A stretch of 64,000 nucleotides of DNA from Ilex aquifolium (lineage: Eukaryota; Streptophyta; Magnoliopsida; Aquifoliales; Aquifoliaceae): assembly GCA_951799425.1 (NCBI GenBank), contig OX637394.1, forward strand, positions 29,610,001-29,674,000, written 5' to 3'. Both the position numbers and the translations under genes were made by a program. Below are positions 1 to 9,973 of this stretch, piece after piece; within the stretch, counting starts at the first letter, position 1, and each line of letters opens with the position of its first letter. A model generated the notes under the pieces. It ran no database searches. It saw only the letters and a list, made by a program, of their open reading frames with translations, and was not told the DNA's origin.

Positions 1-396
1 TGATTAATTGTAGGAGTGGAATCATGAAACTTTCATTCAGAAACATGACCTTGGAATTGAATGTATTTAATATGACAAGACAGCCCAGAGAAGAGGAGTG
101 ATGAATGAAGTAAATTGTGTCGAGTTGTTAACTCAAAGGCTGTTTGAAAAAGGAGTGTATAATGAAAGAATTCCATGCATTAGAGTTTGTACATAATAAT
201 GAGCCTGTAGATGTGTCAGTCATTGAAGCATGGAATCCAAAATTAGAAAAATTACTGCCTGCTAAACCCAAGTGTTGAAGTAATTAAACTAGAATTAAAA
301 CCTCTCCCGACTGACCTGAAATATGTCTTCTTGAGGGAGGATAAAACTCATCCAGTGATAATATCTTCAAAATTGTCAACACTCTAGGAACAAAAA
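1..396 (+). pseudogene. Athila pol: end of protease and protease-RT linker, degraded
   Basis: A reading frame beginning near base 20 contains the string MTLELNVFNM, which recurs at the same place in elements II (near 31180) and IV (near 51484), just after the protease. The frame is soon broken by TGA and TAA codons, but later pieces such as VSVIEAWNPKL and PDTDL-like linker residues can still be matched to element II. The catalytic part of the protease lies before the window. The segment has no function of its own; it joins the protease to the RT. Confidence 0.6.
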
Positions 397-1447
397 TTGA
401 TTGAAGTCATAAAGAGTCATAAAAGTGCTATCAGTTGGTCTATAGCTGATATAAAGGGAATAAATCCTCTTCTATGTACACCTTGCATATATTTAGAAGA
501 AGATTCTAAACCATCCCGACAGCCACAAAGAAGATTGAACCCGCATTTGAAAGAAATAGTCCGGGCTGAAGTACTTAAACTGTCAGATGCTGATATTATC
601 TATCCAATATCTGATAGTAAATGGGTCAGCCCCACACAGGTAGTACAAAAAAAAAATTAGTGTTATTGTCATACAGAATCAAGAAAATGAATTAATCCCA
701 ATGCGTATAGTCACCGGTTTGCGTATATGTATCGACTATCGAAAGTTGAATTCACTCATCAGAAAAGATCATTTTCCTTTACCATTCTTAGATCAAGTCT
801 TAGAAAGAATAGCCGGTCATGCATATTATTGTTTCTTAGATGGATATTCTGGTTATAATCAAATTGAAATTGCAATTGATGATCAGGAGAAAACCACTTT
901 TACATGTCCTTTCGGCACTTTTGCCTATAAAGGAATATCTTTCGGATTGTGTAATGCTCCAGCCACTTTTTAACGTTGTATGTTAAGTACTTCCAGTGAT
1001 ATGGTGGAGCGGTTTTTAGAATTTTTCAAGGATGATTTTTCTGTGTATGGTGATACATTTGATTTATGTTTGGAAAATCATGAAAAAGTTCTTACCCGAT
1101 GTGAAGAAACAAATCTTGTGTTGAATTGGGAAAAATGTCATTTCATGGTCACACAAGGTATTGTTTTAGGTCATGTAGTTTCTGTAGAGGGAATTGAAGT
1201 TGATAAGTCTAAGATTGATTTGATATTCAATCTCCCTCCGCCCAAGACTATAAAAGATGTCCGATCCTTTCTAGGTCATGTAGGATTCTACAGAAGATTC
1301 ATTAAAAAATTCAGTTCAATATCATGGTCCATATGTAATCTCTTATGTCAGTATATACCATTTGATTGGAATAATGCATGTCAATTAGCATTTGATAAAT
1401 TGAAAAGTATGTTTATTTCTGCACCAATAATGCAACCTCTTGACTAG
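397..1447 (+). pseudogene. Athila reverse transcriptase, broken
   Basis: Three consecutive frames (397-660, 701-973, 980-1447) cover the RT palm and fingers. Recognisable blocks in order are NPHLKEIVRAEVLKL, WVSPTQVV, RICIDYRKLNSL, LDGYSGYNQIEIA, TTFTCPFGTFAYKG and LCNAPATF, then LGHVV and VRSFLGHVGFYRRFIK of the connection. The catalytic block reads FFKDDFSVYGD, with Lys where relatives have Met or Val (FMDD/FVDD). An A-run before the stop at 658-660 marks one frameshift; a stop follows ATF at 971-973. The enzyme would have copied the element RNA into DNA; this copy cannot. Confidence 0.88.
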
Positions 1448-1488
1448 TCCTTAACTGTTGAATTAATGAGTGATGCCAGTGATTATGC

Positions 1489-1503
1489 ACTAGGAGCTAT
1501 CTT
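1489..1503. repeat. Target-site duplication, left copy (5S retroposon)
   Basis: The 15-bp sequence ACTAGGAGCTATCTT occurs here and again at 1641-1655, flanking the poly(T) plus 5S insert. The duplicated sequence belongs to the RNase H frame of element I, so it is host DNA duplicated on insertion. A perfect 15-bp duplication is typical of LINE-driven insertion and much longer than the 5-bp duplications made by LTR integrases in this window. Confidence 0.92.
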
Positions 1504-1520
1504 TTTTTTTTTTTTTAAAA

Positions 1521-1640
1521 GGGGTGCAACACGAGGACTTCCCAGGGGGTCACCCATCCTAGTACTACTCTCGCCCAAGCACGCTTAACTGCGGAGTTCT
1601 GATGCGATCCGGTGCATTAGTGCTGGTATGATCGCACCCT
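1521..1640 (-). rRNA. 5S rRNA retropseudogene, full length
   Basis: On the minus strand this is a full 120-nt plant 5S rRNA, starting GGGTGCGATCATACCAGCAC at about 1639 and ending GTTGCACCCC at 1521. By memory of the plant consensus it differs at about two positions: one in the GGATCC region and one in the box C region (GGTGACCCCCTGG). The internal A box, intermediate element and box C of the Pol III promoter are otherwise intact. It is followed on its strand by TTTT (1520-1517), the Pol III termination signal, and then by about 13 A residues (1516-1504). The 15-bp target duplications outside identify it as a retroposed copy of 5S RNA, not a member of a 5S array. It lacks the upstream elements that plant 5S genes use, so it is probably silent. 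Confidence 0.9.
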
Positions 1641-1655
1641 ACTAGGAGCTATCTT
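1641..1655. repeat. Target-site duplication, right copy (5S retroposon)
   Basis: Perfect 15-bp match to 1489-1503. It directly abuts the 5' end of the 5S sequence (minus sense), so the retroposed copy is not 5' truncated. Confidence 0.92.
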
Positions 1656-2118
1656 AGGCCAAAGACTATAGAAGAAACCATATCTGATTTATTATGCAAG
1701 CAAGACCTTAAATGATGCATAAATGAATTATTTTACCACATAAAAAGAATTGCTTGATGTTGTGTTTGTATTAGATAAATTTTGCTCGTATTTAGTTGGA
1801 TCCTCAATCGTTGTTTTTACTGATCATGCAGCCTTGAAATATTTGCTCATGAAGAAGGATGCTAAACCATGTCTCTTGCGTTGGATACTGTTACTTCAAG
1901 AATTTGATATGATCATCAAATACAAGAAGGGAGTTGAAAATGTGGTAGAAGATCATTTATCGAGGCTGACTTATGATACAAAAGAGGAACCCATTCCAAT
2001 CAGAGAAACTTTTCTAGATGAACAACTTTTTGCAATTACAGAAGTACCATGGTATGCTGATATAGTCAATTACTTAGCCACAGGTACTATTCCTTTTCAT
2101 TATACCTGGACCGACTGA

Positions 2119-3343
2119 GAGAAATTTTTGAGTTAGGTACGCATTTCTTTTGGAATGACCCCTATGTGTTTAAGTATTGTAAAAATCAAATCATAAGGCG
2201 TTGTGTACCCAATCATGAAATCGGTCAGGTCATCTCATTTTGTCATTATGAAGCTTGCGGAGTGCATTTTTCTTCAAAGAAAATTGCTGCTAAAATTCTG
2301 CAGTGTGGATTTTATTGGCCCACTCTTTTTAAAGATGGGCATGTCTTTTGTCTAAATTGTGATAGATGTCAAAGAATGGGGAACATTTCAAAAAGAAACA
2401 TGATGCCTTTAAACCCTATTTTGATCATTGAAATTTTTGATTGTTGGGGCATCGATTTTATGGGATCATTTCCCCCATCCTTTGGTTATCTGTACATTTT
2501 GGTTGCCGTTGATTATGTTTTCAAATGAGTAGAAGCAATCCCGTGTCGGAATAATGATCACCACACAGTAGTCAAGTTTTTAAAAGAAAATATTTTGTCA
2601 AGATTTGGGATTCCTCGAGCTATTATTAGTGATAGGGGAACACAATTTTGCAATAAAGTTTTTGAAAACCTCACGAAAAAATATTTGATTTCTCACAAAA
2701 TATCAACCCCTTATCATCCTTAGACAAGTTGTCAAGCTGAATTGGCCAATAGGGAGATAAAATATATTTTAGAAAAAAAAAATGAATCTAGACCGCAAAG
2801 ATTGGTCTTTGAGACTGACTGATGCGCTTTGGGCTTACCGTACTACATACAAAACTATTTTGGGAATGTCTCCTTATCGGTTAGTTTACGGTAAACTATG
2901 TCACTTGCTTGTGGAATTGGAACATCAAGCATACTGGGCAATCAAAATGATGAATTTTGAAATTGACAAAGCAAGTGCATCCCCGCAAACTTCAGATTAA
3001 TGAATTAGAATAGGTTAGAAATGAAGCATCTGAGAATCGTAAAATTGCTAAATCTAGAATGAAATTTTTTTATGATAAGAATATAGTGCGGAAGTCTTTT
3101 GAACCGTCTCAGAAAGTCCTGTTATATAATTCAAGATTCCGTCTATTTCCTGGTAAGTTAAGGTCAAGATGGACCGGCCCCTACATTGTCAGGCAAGTTT
3201 TCGAACATGGGGCAATTGAAATCGAGAATCCATTGTCTGGAAATGTTTTTAAAGTAAATAGTCAAAGGCTTAAGCCGTATCATGATAATTTTGTTCAAGA
3301 TGTGAGTTCGATTCAGCTAATGGAACCGGTGTATGTGTTTTAA
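2119..3343 (+). pseudogene. Athila integrase, broken
   Basis: The zinc-binding N-terminal domain is in 2166-2528: paired His in CHYEACGVHF, then CLNCDRCQ. The catalytic core follows with WGIDFMG (first Asp), AIISDRGTQF (second Asp) and [11 protein letters not shown] (Glu), the latter after a TAG at about 2723. A frame at 2782-3000 carries [18 protein letters not shown]. The C-terminal domain is 3059-3343, ending RLKPYHDNF and a TAA. The protein would insert element DNA into chromosomes. At least four stops or frameshifts inactivate it. The end position matches the pol ends of elements II and IV. Confidence 0.88.
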
Positions 3344-3420
3344 GAAGTTTTTATAACTATTTGTTTGTAAATAGTAGTACTAATCATTTGTTGTTTGTCT
3401 TACAGATTAGGTTTTGCACT

Positions 3421-3585
3421 ATGAATGTGTCTCGCCTCCATATCTTATTAACAATTGTCTTATATTCTATCTCATTATGTTATACATTGAGGACAATGTT
3501 TAATTTAGGTTGGGGGGAGGGAACAATCCATATTCGTCTTTGTGACTGGCAGACGTTAATGAACCGAATAGCGAGTCATTTTTGA
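3421..3585 (+). CDS. Small hydrophobic ORF after pol (hypothetical)
   Basis: A 54-codon frame starting MNVSRLHILLTIVLYS has one hydrophobic stretch (about residues 6-23) long enough to span a membrane, then continues through the conserved G-rich tract and ends RLCDWQTLMNRIASHF. The minus-strand element II carries a near-identical frame, ending RLCDWQTLKNRIASQF at about 27810, while element IV keeps only RLCD and QMLKNQIE near 47870. Similarity may partly reflect conservation of the nucleotide motif. It is not assigned to a known family and might be a remnant of an envelope-like ORF or simply part of the 3' untranslated region. Confidence 0.35.
   Translation: MNVSRLHILLTIVLYSISLCYTLRTMFNLGWGEGTIHIRLCDWQTLMNRIASHF
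3487..3523 (+). promoter_or_regulatory. Conserved G-rich, PPT-like motif downstream of pol
   Basis: The core TTTAGGTTGGGGGGAGGG, preceded by TTGAGGACAATG, recurs in the same place after pol in element II (27880-27917, minus) and element IV (48018-48053, minus). The core resembles the genuine 3' polypurine tract of this family (TTTAGGTTGGGGGTG at 12171-12185, minus). A second internal priming site for plus-strand DNA is one possible role; this is inference. Confidence 0.5.
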
Positions 3586-3621
3586 GTCAATTTTCAACAA
3601 AAATCCAAAATTTTCAAAAAG

Positions 3622-4020
3622 ATGGATGTGCAATTGTTTTTGTTTAGTCTGACCATCATGCACATTTTTCCAGAACATATACATTCGTTGATCATAACAA
3701 AAACAAGGGTCGTTATAAAGTCAGAAATCGTCGAAAGTCAAGCAAAACCCTTGTGCTAAAAGAGTTCCTTTGCCAAACGCCAACGAGCGAATCGTCTCGA
3801 TGGTTGTGTGAAGTGTGGTCGTTTAATGCATTTGAAAGAATACAATCAGTGTGCGGAACCGAATTCAGGTCGAGCATTAGATCGTCTTGATTGGATTAGG
3901 TATGGGCAGAGTAAGGAATACCCTAAAACGCCATCCTATTCCACTCCCATGTTGTCAAGATACGTGAGAAGTGAATTTAACCGTGTCACTGTTGTAGTTC
4001 ATTTAGAGAATTCAGATTGA
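3622..4020 (+). pseudogene. Conserved CCHC-like small ORF between pol and 3' ORF
   Basis: From ATG at 3622 to TGA at 4018-4020 there are 132 codons interrupted by a single TAA after QAKPLC. The second half contains GCVKCGRLMHLKEYNQC, a C-x2-C-x4-H-x6-C arrangement, then GRALDRLDWIRYGQSKEYP. Elements II and IV encode the same protein at the same place, with amino-acid conservation through RANRL, CGR, H, KEYNQ and GRALDRLDWI, which argues for former coding function. The Cys/His spacing is not the standard gag knuckle (C-x2-C-x4-H-x4-C). The family is not recognised; RNA or nucleic acid binding is a guess from the motif and its many basic residues. Confidence 0.6.
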
Positions 4021-4190
4021 ATTTGAGATTGATTAAGGAATGTGTGCAATCTTGTAAATACAATTGCTAGAATAATTTGGATGTTAGGTTATTATGTTAG
4101 TGCTTAATAGGAATGTGAGTGGATTATAGTATAATTGTGGAGTTAATCTAATATTTTAAACCGCAGGAAAATAACTAAAGCAGAAACTGA

Positions 4191-4336
4191 AAAGGCCTAG
4201 CAGTCAACAACCTACAGGAGGAGCAGCCGTATATACTAGTTGATGATCGGTCCGACAGACATATTTTGCTAGGGTTGGAGACCACTGTAACCCAGCTAGG
4301 GACCAACATCACCCAATTCGATCAACGAATGGCTGA
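4191..4336 (+). pseudogene. 3' ORF, C-terminal part (left of solo LTR H)
   Basis: An open frame (no ATG visible) encodes LEEQ-type residues and LETTVTQLGTNITQFDQR, a heptad-like segment typical of the end of the plant-transposon 3' ORF described at 45479-46610. It is cut at codon GCT-GA by solo LTR H and continues at 6150-6227 in the same frame once one 5-bp target copy is removed. The N-terminal domain (REFYSNA region in elements II and IV) is missing: homology with element II passes directly from the spacer near 4185 into this C-terminal part, so an internal deletion is inferred. Confidence 0.55.
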
Positions 4337-6149
4337 TGATGAGCGCATAATATTGCATATTTAACAGCCTCATTACATGCATTTTAGCTCAACTTTGCAT
4401 TTAATTACTTAGAGTTCGTCGAAATTGTGAATAATGTGGAAATTTTGATGTTGCAGGTAATCATAGAGTAATTAATGGCTTTCGGAACCCTGCAACTAAG
4501 TGTGGATGAGTGATGAAGAGATGAACACATTACATGAGGATTTGGAGGCTTTAAAGTGAAAGAAATCAAAGAGTTATTGGTACTTGGTAACATAGGTACT
4601 GACACCCACACCAATTGTTAGTAGTATCACGGTATTTTGCAAAGTGAAAAAATGGAAAGTCGTAGATGTGGATGTCTTCTATCTTGTGTCAAAATATCAG
4701 CTCAATAAGACGGTGGGATCAAAAGTTATGACAAATTTACGAAAACTGGTTCTGAACTTGCATCCCCCTTACGACCTACCGGTAGAACCTTAAAACCTAC
4801 CGGTAGAAACACCTACTGGAAGTTTTCTACCAGTAAGTTTTTGACGTTTCTACCTGTAGGTTTTGCCCAGAAGTGCCAGACACCTTTCCACACCACTCCA
4901 CCTACTCCGCGGAACCACCTCTTGTCATCCCAACCATACCCTAACATCTTTTGACACACCAAGATGGTCTCTTACACAATAAAGTCATATTTTGGAAGAG
5001 AAAAGCATGGGACGGGCAAGAGAGAGAAGAGGGGTGATTAGTGAAGCATGGGAGGTGCATGCGTGGCTTGTCCTTGCTTGTTGAAGTGTCCAATCACTTC
5101 CCACTCATTGCAACTCAGTGCTCATAGACCATGGAAGGGGTATGGATGAATTTTGACCAAGCTACACACAATTATTCAGTTTTTACACAATTTTAGAGAG
5201 GGAAGCTCCAAGGAAGAAGATGAAGTTTTAGAGAGAGAAAGTTGGGTTTCCTCCACCATTTTCATTCTAGCAAGCTTTAAAATACTCGTAATCTTTCTTA
5301 CTTTCACTTTAAACTCTCCCATTCAAGTTGTAATCTAGTTTAATCAAATGTTTTAGCATTTCAATTTCTACATATGGGTATTTTCCTCTTTAAGCTTGTA
5401 AGTTGGGTATAAATGATATTGTTCTTGTAGTCTAAAATTTTCCTTGCATCAATACAAGTCTTATGTTTATTTCACTACCATGTCTAATTACATTATGCTT
5501 GTTCTTGCTTTGATCATGAGTAGCTAGACTTTTAGTTGGCTAATCCAAGGGGAATTTCCTCTTGGGTATGTGAAATCAACTTCCCTCCATTCTTCCTCGT
5601 AGTGTAAAGTGTTTGGTTTGACTAGGTTGAGTGCGGATGTGGTTGTGAGCTCTTGATACACCGTAGACTTGTCACGGGGTATGCTTGAGTCCAACACCTC
5701 CACATTAGTCCCTCAATTCCTACGAATCAATTAAACACCTAGGCACCATTGGTTGAATGAATTGAGTTGATTTGGCATTCCCATTGGAAAGACTCCTATG
5801 GATTAGCCAACATTGCTTTCTTGCATTTTTATCAAAACACCACTCACCAAAACGCAACTCAAAATATTTTCTCATTTTCATTTCTTTACAAATCACCCTT
5901 CACAACAATTTGACCTACCTTCCCTGAGGAGATGAACTTGGAATGCCCATTCTAAGTAAAACACGACATTGCAAGTCTCTCTACGCTTGGGGAGCACTTT
6001 TGCACACACACACGTTTTTGTTCATCCACACACGATTTTCCTCATTTCTTGCATTTGACCCCGAGGGAGAGTGACACTCACCAACTCATATAAGCTATAT
6101 ACACACAACGGGGATCATGTTTTTAGATTAGGGAGAACCATATCAAGCA
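4337..6149 (+). mobile_element. Solo LTR H (Athila-like), TSD GCTGA
   Basis: Starts TGATGAGCGCATAATATTGC and ends TATCAAGCA, flanked by GCTGA at 4332-4336 and 6150-6154. The start closely matches the LTR of element V at 58286 (TGATGAGAGCATAATATTGC), so it is a relative of that family. No primer site, gag or pol lies inside, hence a solo LTR left by LTR-LTR recombination. Length 1813 bp. An array of CTACCGGTAG palindromes lies at 4776-4860. Small frames inside, such as 5153-5338, are not conserved. The insertion splits the 3' ORF of element I. Confidence 0.85.
4776..4860. repeat. Palindrome array, CTACCGGTAG type (LTR H)
   Basis: Two perfect copies of the 10-bp palindrome CTACCGGTAG (4776-4785, 4797-4806) are followed by three degenerate copies (CTACTGGAAG, CTACCAGTAA, CTACCTGTAG). 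The array lies about 440 bp into the LTR. I do not see a clear TATA box just downstream, unlike in the other LTRs. Confidence 0.8.
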
Positions 6150-6227
6150 GCTGACTACGAGCAAAACCAGACTGAGATATTAAGGCTACTCATAGGACAT
6201 TTCGATGGAGGCTCTTCTATTTCTTGA
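6150..6227 (+). pseudogene. 3' ORF, extreme C-terminus (right of solo LTR H)
   Basis: Continues the frame of 4191-4336 after removal of the solo LTR and one target copy: residues EQNQTEILRLLIGHFDGG, then TGA at 6225-6227. The element IV homologue ends with QDEILRQQDEILRLLRGG, the same short coiled-coil-like tail. After the stop, 6228-6458 is non-coding 3' region of element I. Confidence 0.6.
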
Positions 6228-6458
6228 TCAGAGATCTGTCAAGAGATTCCACAACAATATCACTTTTACTACTACTTTCCTTAACATTTTTAAATTCTGC
6301 ATTTTCATTTCAGTATTTACGTCTTGAATGATGTTTTGGATTTGGTTTTTGAAGTAATCTAGTTTATGTTTTGGTTAAATTGTGTTAAGTTAGGATGCGT
6401 ATTTCATGTGATTCACGTTACAATTAGGTTATTATTCTTATGCTTTGCAGGGATACCC

Positions 6459-8864
6459 TGTAAAACCTGGGTAAATTTGAATTTTTTCTGAAAAAGAGCA
6501 AAACGATAATTTATCACTATAATGCGTATTTAAAATACTCATGTTTCTAGAGCTCGGATGACACAACGGACTTCGCCGTTGGATTCGTATCGCGAAATCG
6601 AGTCACCCAGACTAATCTCATCGAATTCTGAGATAGTCGAATTTTTCACGTTTTACGAGACGACTGTGTCGAATGACCTCATAAAGGTCCTCAAAAATGG
6701 AAAATATAAATTTTCCTTATAATTGAATTAAATTTCAAATAAAATTAATTTGAACTTAAACCGAGATCAAATAAATCGTTTCGGGACGAAAACGGACCCG
6801 GACAAGTGGGGGACACGTGGCGCGACGTGGGCCGAGTATTAAAATTATAAATAGGGCTAAATATCAGATTTTTGGGCAGAAATATCTCTGCAATTCAGCC
6901 CTTAAAAGTGTGAGAGAAAGAGGGAGAAGAAAAGAGAAAATCACATTTTTCTTTCGTCGATTCCCGGAATTCCGTCAGTCGGAATCCGTCGAGCCAAGAG
7001 TTAAAGTCGATCCTCTCAACGAGAGCTATGCGTACGTACCAAGAAGAAGGAATTTCACCGAAGATCCAAATGAGGAGATTTGGGGAAATCAAGTTTTGGG
7101 GTTGGTATTGGTGTTCTTAAAGTCTCTACACCTTGGTTTACGCTTCAAGAGGTAGGGTTCCCTCCTACCTTGGTTTATTTCTCACCTAGGGTGTCCCTAG
7201 GAAAGGGTTAGGTTATATAACATACCTATTGTTATGGAAAAATGGGAAATGAGTATAGAAATTGTTCATTTCGAGTATTATCTTGAAAATTGATATATGA
7301 GAGTTCCTTGTGAATTTCTTGGAAATTGTGGCATTGTGTTCATATGCTATGTGTTTTGAAAATGCTCTTATGATTAGAGTATGTTTTAAACTTGAAATTA
7401 TGTGATAACATGTTAGTATTTGTTGTCGATATATGCTTAGTAATATATTGACGGTATGATGATATTTGGTGATTTTATGCCTATGAGAAAAATTGTCATG
7501 ATATATGTTGAATTGGTAGTAGTTGCTCATTTGGCATTCATTGCATCTTGGACATGATATTGGCATCACATTCATGGGCATTAGTCATGAGTGTGGGTGA
7601 GTGATTATGCATGTGGATCAAGCACCATATTTGGTGGTTTATATGTGGACTCGGGAAAGTTAGATTGAAGATCCGACTGAGTTGCATGGTTGCATGGGAA
7701 AACTTGTGTTGGGTAGAGCAAGAAGGGCTAGACACTCCCTCGGGTGCAAATCCCGGCTATAGGTTTATACACTTCCGTCGGTGCAAGTCCAAAAAAAAGT
7801 GTAACAGTGTACGGAGCCGGTGGTGCGATTCCAAAAATCCGTTGCCCAATAAAGACACATGGTTTTGTTTTATAAAATACTCATCCAATGAGTGTTATCC
7901 AACAATGATTTGATTTGTTAACAAATGAGTTTTATTTAAAACAATTGTTGGATGGATTTTCGTCAAAAGACGGTTTTACTTCACAAGTGCATTGCATTGT
8001 GTTGTGGGAGTCGGTGATGACTCGGGTTAAGGTTGCATGAGTGAGTTCACCTCATTTCATGGTATGACATGATAAATTCCAACATTGAATGCATATTCTT
8101 GCTTGGAATGTTATGGATTGTTGATTGTTGCATATGTACACTCCATGTGCATCTAGGTGGGGAGTAGCCGCTGTAGGGGATACTCTATTGAGCGTAACTC
8201 ACCCTATTCGGGAAAACATTTCAGGTGGGAGATACACACCGGTGGATGACGCTCATTCGGGACCCCAAGGATGAAGGGAGGCCGCAAGTGGCTTTACTTT
8301 GGGTTTTTGTAAACTAATTATGAAAAATTAGTTTTTGACATGTAAATGTGTACAAAGGATTGTAATAGAACTTATATCAATCATGTTTTTATGTATAAAT
8401 CTAGGTTGTATAAGTTGGGAATGGTTTTGGTGAGATTTGGAATGGATTGGAGTCGAAAAACAGGTGAAATGGGCAAAGGGGGACAAAGTGTACCAGTACA
8501 GAGCTGTCCAGAAGGCAGAGCGTACCGGTACGGCCAGGACCAATAAGCCCACCGTACCGGTACGCGTACCAGTACACTCTCCAAAACTCAGAATTTTTTT
8601 TTTATTCTTTTGCCAAGTCTTTGGGCTATGTTTTCTTTCCTTCCAATGTTGTAAATGGACAATAGTAGGATACCAATGGTGGTATATTGGACCTCGTATG
8701 GGTCAGCCAACCGAGAGAGAAATTGGAAGGTATTTTTTTTTATAAATTCCGGTAAAGGGAATGTGGTGCCGCGGTGTCGGGTTAACCGGCATCCACGGGT
8801 CTTTCCGCGGGTTGATGGGTAATCATGGGTTGATCAACGGACCCCCGGATTTTGGGGCGTCACA
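6459..8864 (+). mobile_element. Solo LTR E, TSD TACCC
   Basis: Runs from TGTAAAACCTGGG to GGGGCGTCACA, 2406 bp, flanked by perfect TACCC duplications at 6454-6458 and 8865-8869. A TATA-like TATAAATAGGG lies near 6847. Minus-strand relatives lie at 36065-38752. No primer site or coding domain is present. The part from about 8360 to 8580 resembles the U3 of chromovirus LTRs A and B (GGAATGGATTGGA-type sequence followed by a palindrome array), so E looks chromovirus-related and possibly chimeric. Frames inside, including 6817-7155 and 8437-8745, show no recognisable protein. Confidence 0.85.
8488..8577. repeat. Palindrome array, CGTACCGGTACG type (LTR E)
   Basis: Two perfect 12-bp palindromes CGTACCGGTACG (8521-8532, 8553-8564) flanked by two degenerate units (GTACCAGTAC at about 8489 and 8567). 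The array sits in the last 400 bp of LTR E, far downstream of its TATA-like box near 6847, unlike other LTRs in the window. Confidence 0.85.
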
Positions 8865-9973
8865 TACCCTTAACCCGATTAGTGGAGATGTAAAACCTAT
8901 TGCAGATTTTGAGTCTATCCTCCTTGGAGAGATATTTCACACTTACGCAATTAAGAATTTTCGACTCAGCAATAAATTTCTTTGAATAATCTCATTATTT
9001 TTGTTTTGATTAGCACTCATTGAATTACATGGTTAGCATTTTACTTAAATTTTTAATTCAGAACTATGCAGGTGTACGATTTCTTGAAAATGATCTTAGG
9101 CCATCTTTGATTTAAATTTTGAGCCTTAGCCATTTCTTTTACAAAATTATATTCCTAGTTAGTCGTGATTGAGCCTTAAAAGTATAATTTATGTTTCATA
9201 CAACCCATATGATAACCGAGCCACAGAAATATATTTGACATACCTTTGCTATCTAATTTTTTTGCACCCTTTTCTAAATCAATATGATACAGAAAAGCAA
9301 GAGTAGAAGAAAATGAAGAAAAGAGCAAAGAAAAGAAGATGGAGATTACTGTTCAAAAAGAACGAAAAATTCTGTGGAAGAAAAGAGCCAAGGAAGTGAA
9401 AAATGAGAAAGAAAATGAAAGAATGGAAAAACCATGTATGAGAAAGTCTTGAAAAGCTAGAAAGAGGTGTGCTGTGATACACAAGAAATGATATCTTTTG
9501 AATACCATTGACGTCGTTTATTAAACCCTAAACCTATGGCCACATTATAACCTTACTAAAGTCCTTTTGGATTCCAGAAGTCATGCATGTGTATTACTTC
9601 CATCTATTCATCAAAAAAGGGAAGTGTTGATTATGTGTTTAATGTTGTGTTGATATTCCTTCATGAGATTATGCCAAATTCCAGTTTTATTCAAATAATT
9701 CTTTTGATATATTACATGTGAAATTATTTGCTTTGTTAACAATATTCTTATCGCATTATCTGTGAAAAATATGAATTATTTTATTCTAACCATTGAAGTT
9801 TGAAGGTAACTTTATTGGAAACCTTCACGAGACAACACTCGTCCACTACGGATCACCTAGGGGTTTAACCGCTTGTTGCATATGCTAAATGCAATCGTGT
9901 CATCTACGAAATTGATTTTGTTATGTTATTTATTTCTATTACTAGGGACTAGTAATGTTTAGGTTGTAGGGTG
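8865..9973 (+). other. 3' non-coding region of element I with polypurine tract
   Basis: No protein is supported. From 8925 it is homologous to minus-strand 12171-13512 and to 43677-44880 in element IV, always just before the 3' LTR, which identifies it as the Athila 3' untranslated region. It ends with TTTAGGTTGTAGGGTG (9958-9973), a decayed polypurine tract directly before the LTR start TGATTAACCC. Confidence 0.7.

Larger units (their letters stand above)
1448..2118 (+). pseudogene. Athila RNase H, split by a 5S rRNA insertion
   Basis: The RNase H begins with the frame ELMSDASDYALGAI and is interrupted at 1489 by the 5S retroposon; it resumes at 1656 with LGQRL, then stops and continues as 1750-2118. 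Visible blocks are [37 protein letters not shown] and [14 protein letters not shown]. The usual VADHLSR aspartate is present in the last block. With the insert and one target copy removed, the two halves abut at the expected place, which shows that the 5S sequence arrived later. The domain would degrade RNA in the RNA:DNA hybrid. Confidence 0.85.

Noticed and set aside
1521..1640. 5S gene as part of a functional 5S rDNA array
   Set aside because: Single copy, poly(A) tail, 15-bp target duplications and interruption of an RNase H frame all indicate retroposition.
6817..7155. 112-residue ORF with a relative at 38041-38307 (minus)
   Set aside because: Both lie in E-family LTRs just after the TATA-like box. 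The frames are similar because the LTRs are homologous, with no domain and little coding signature, so probably leader sequence.
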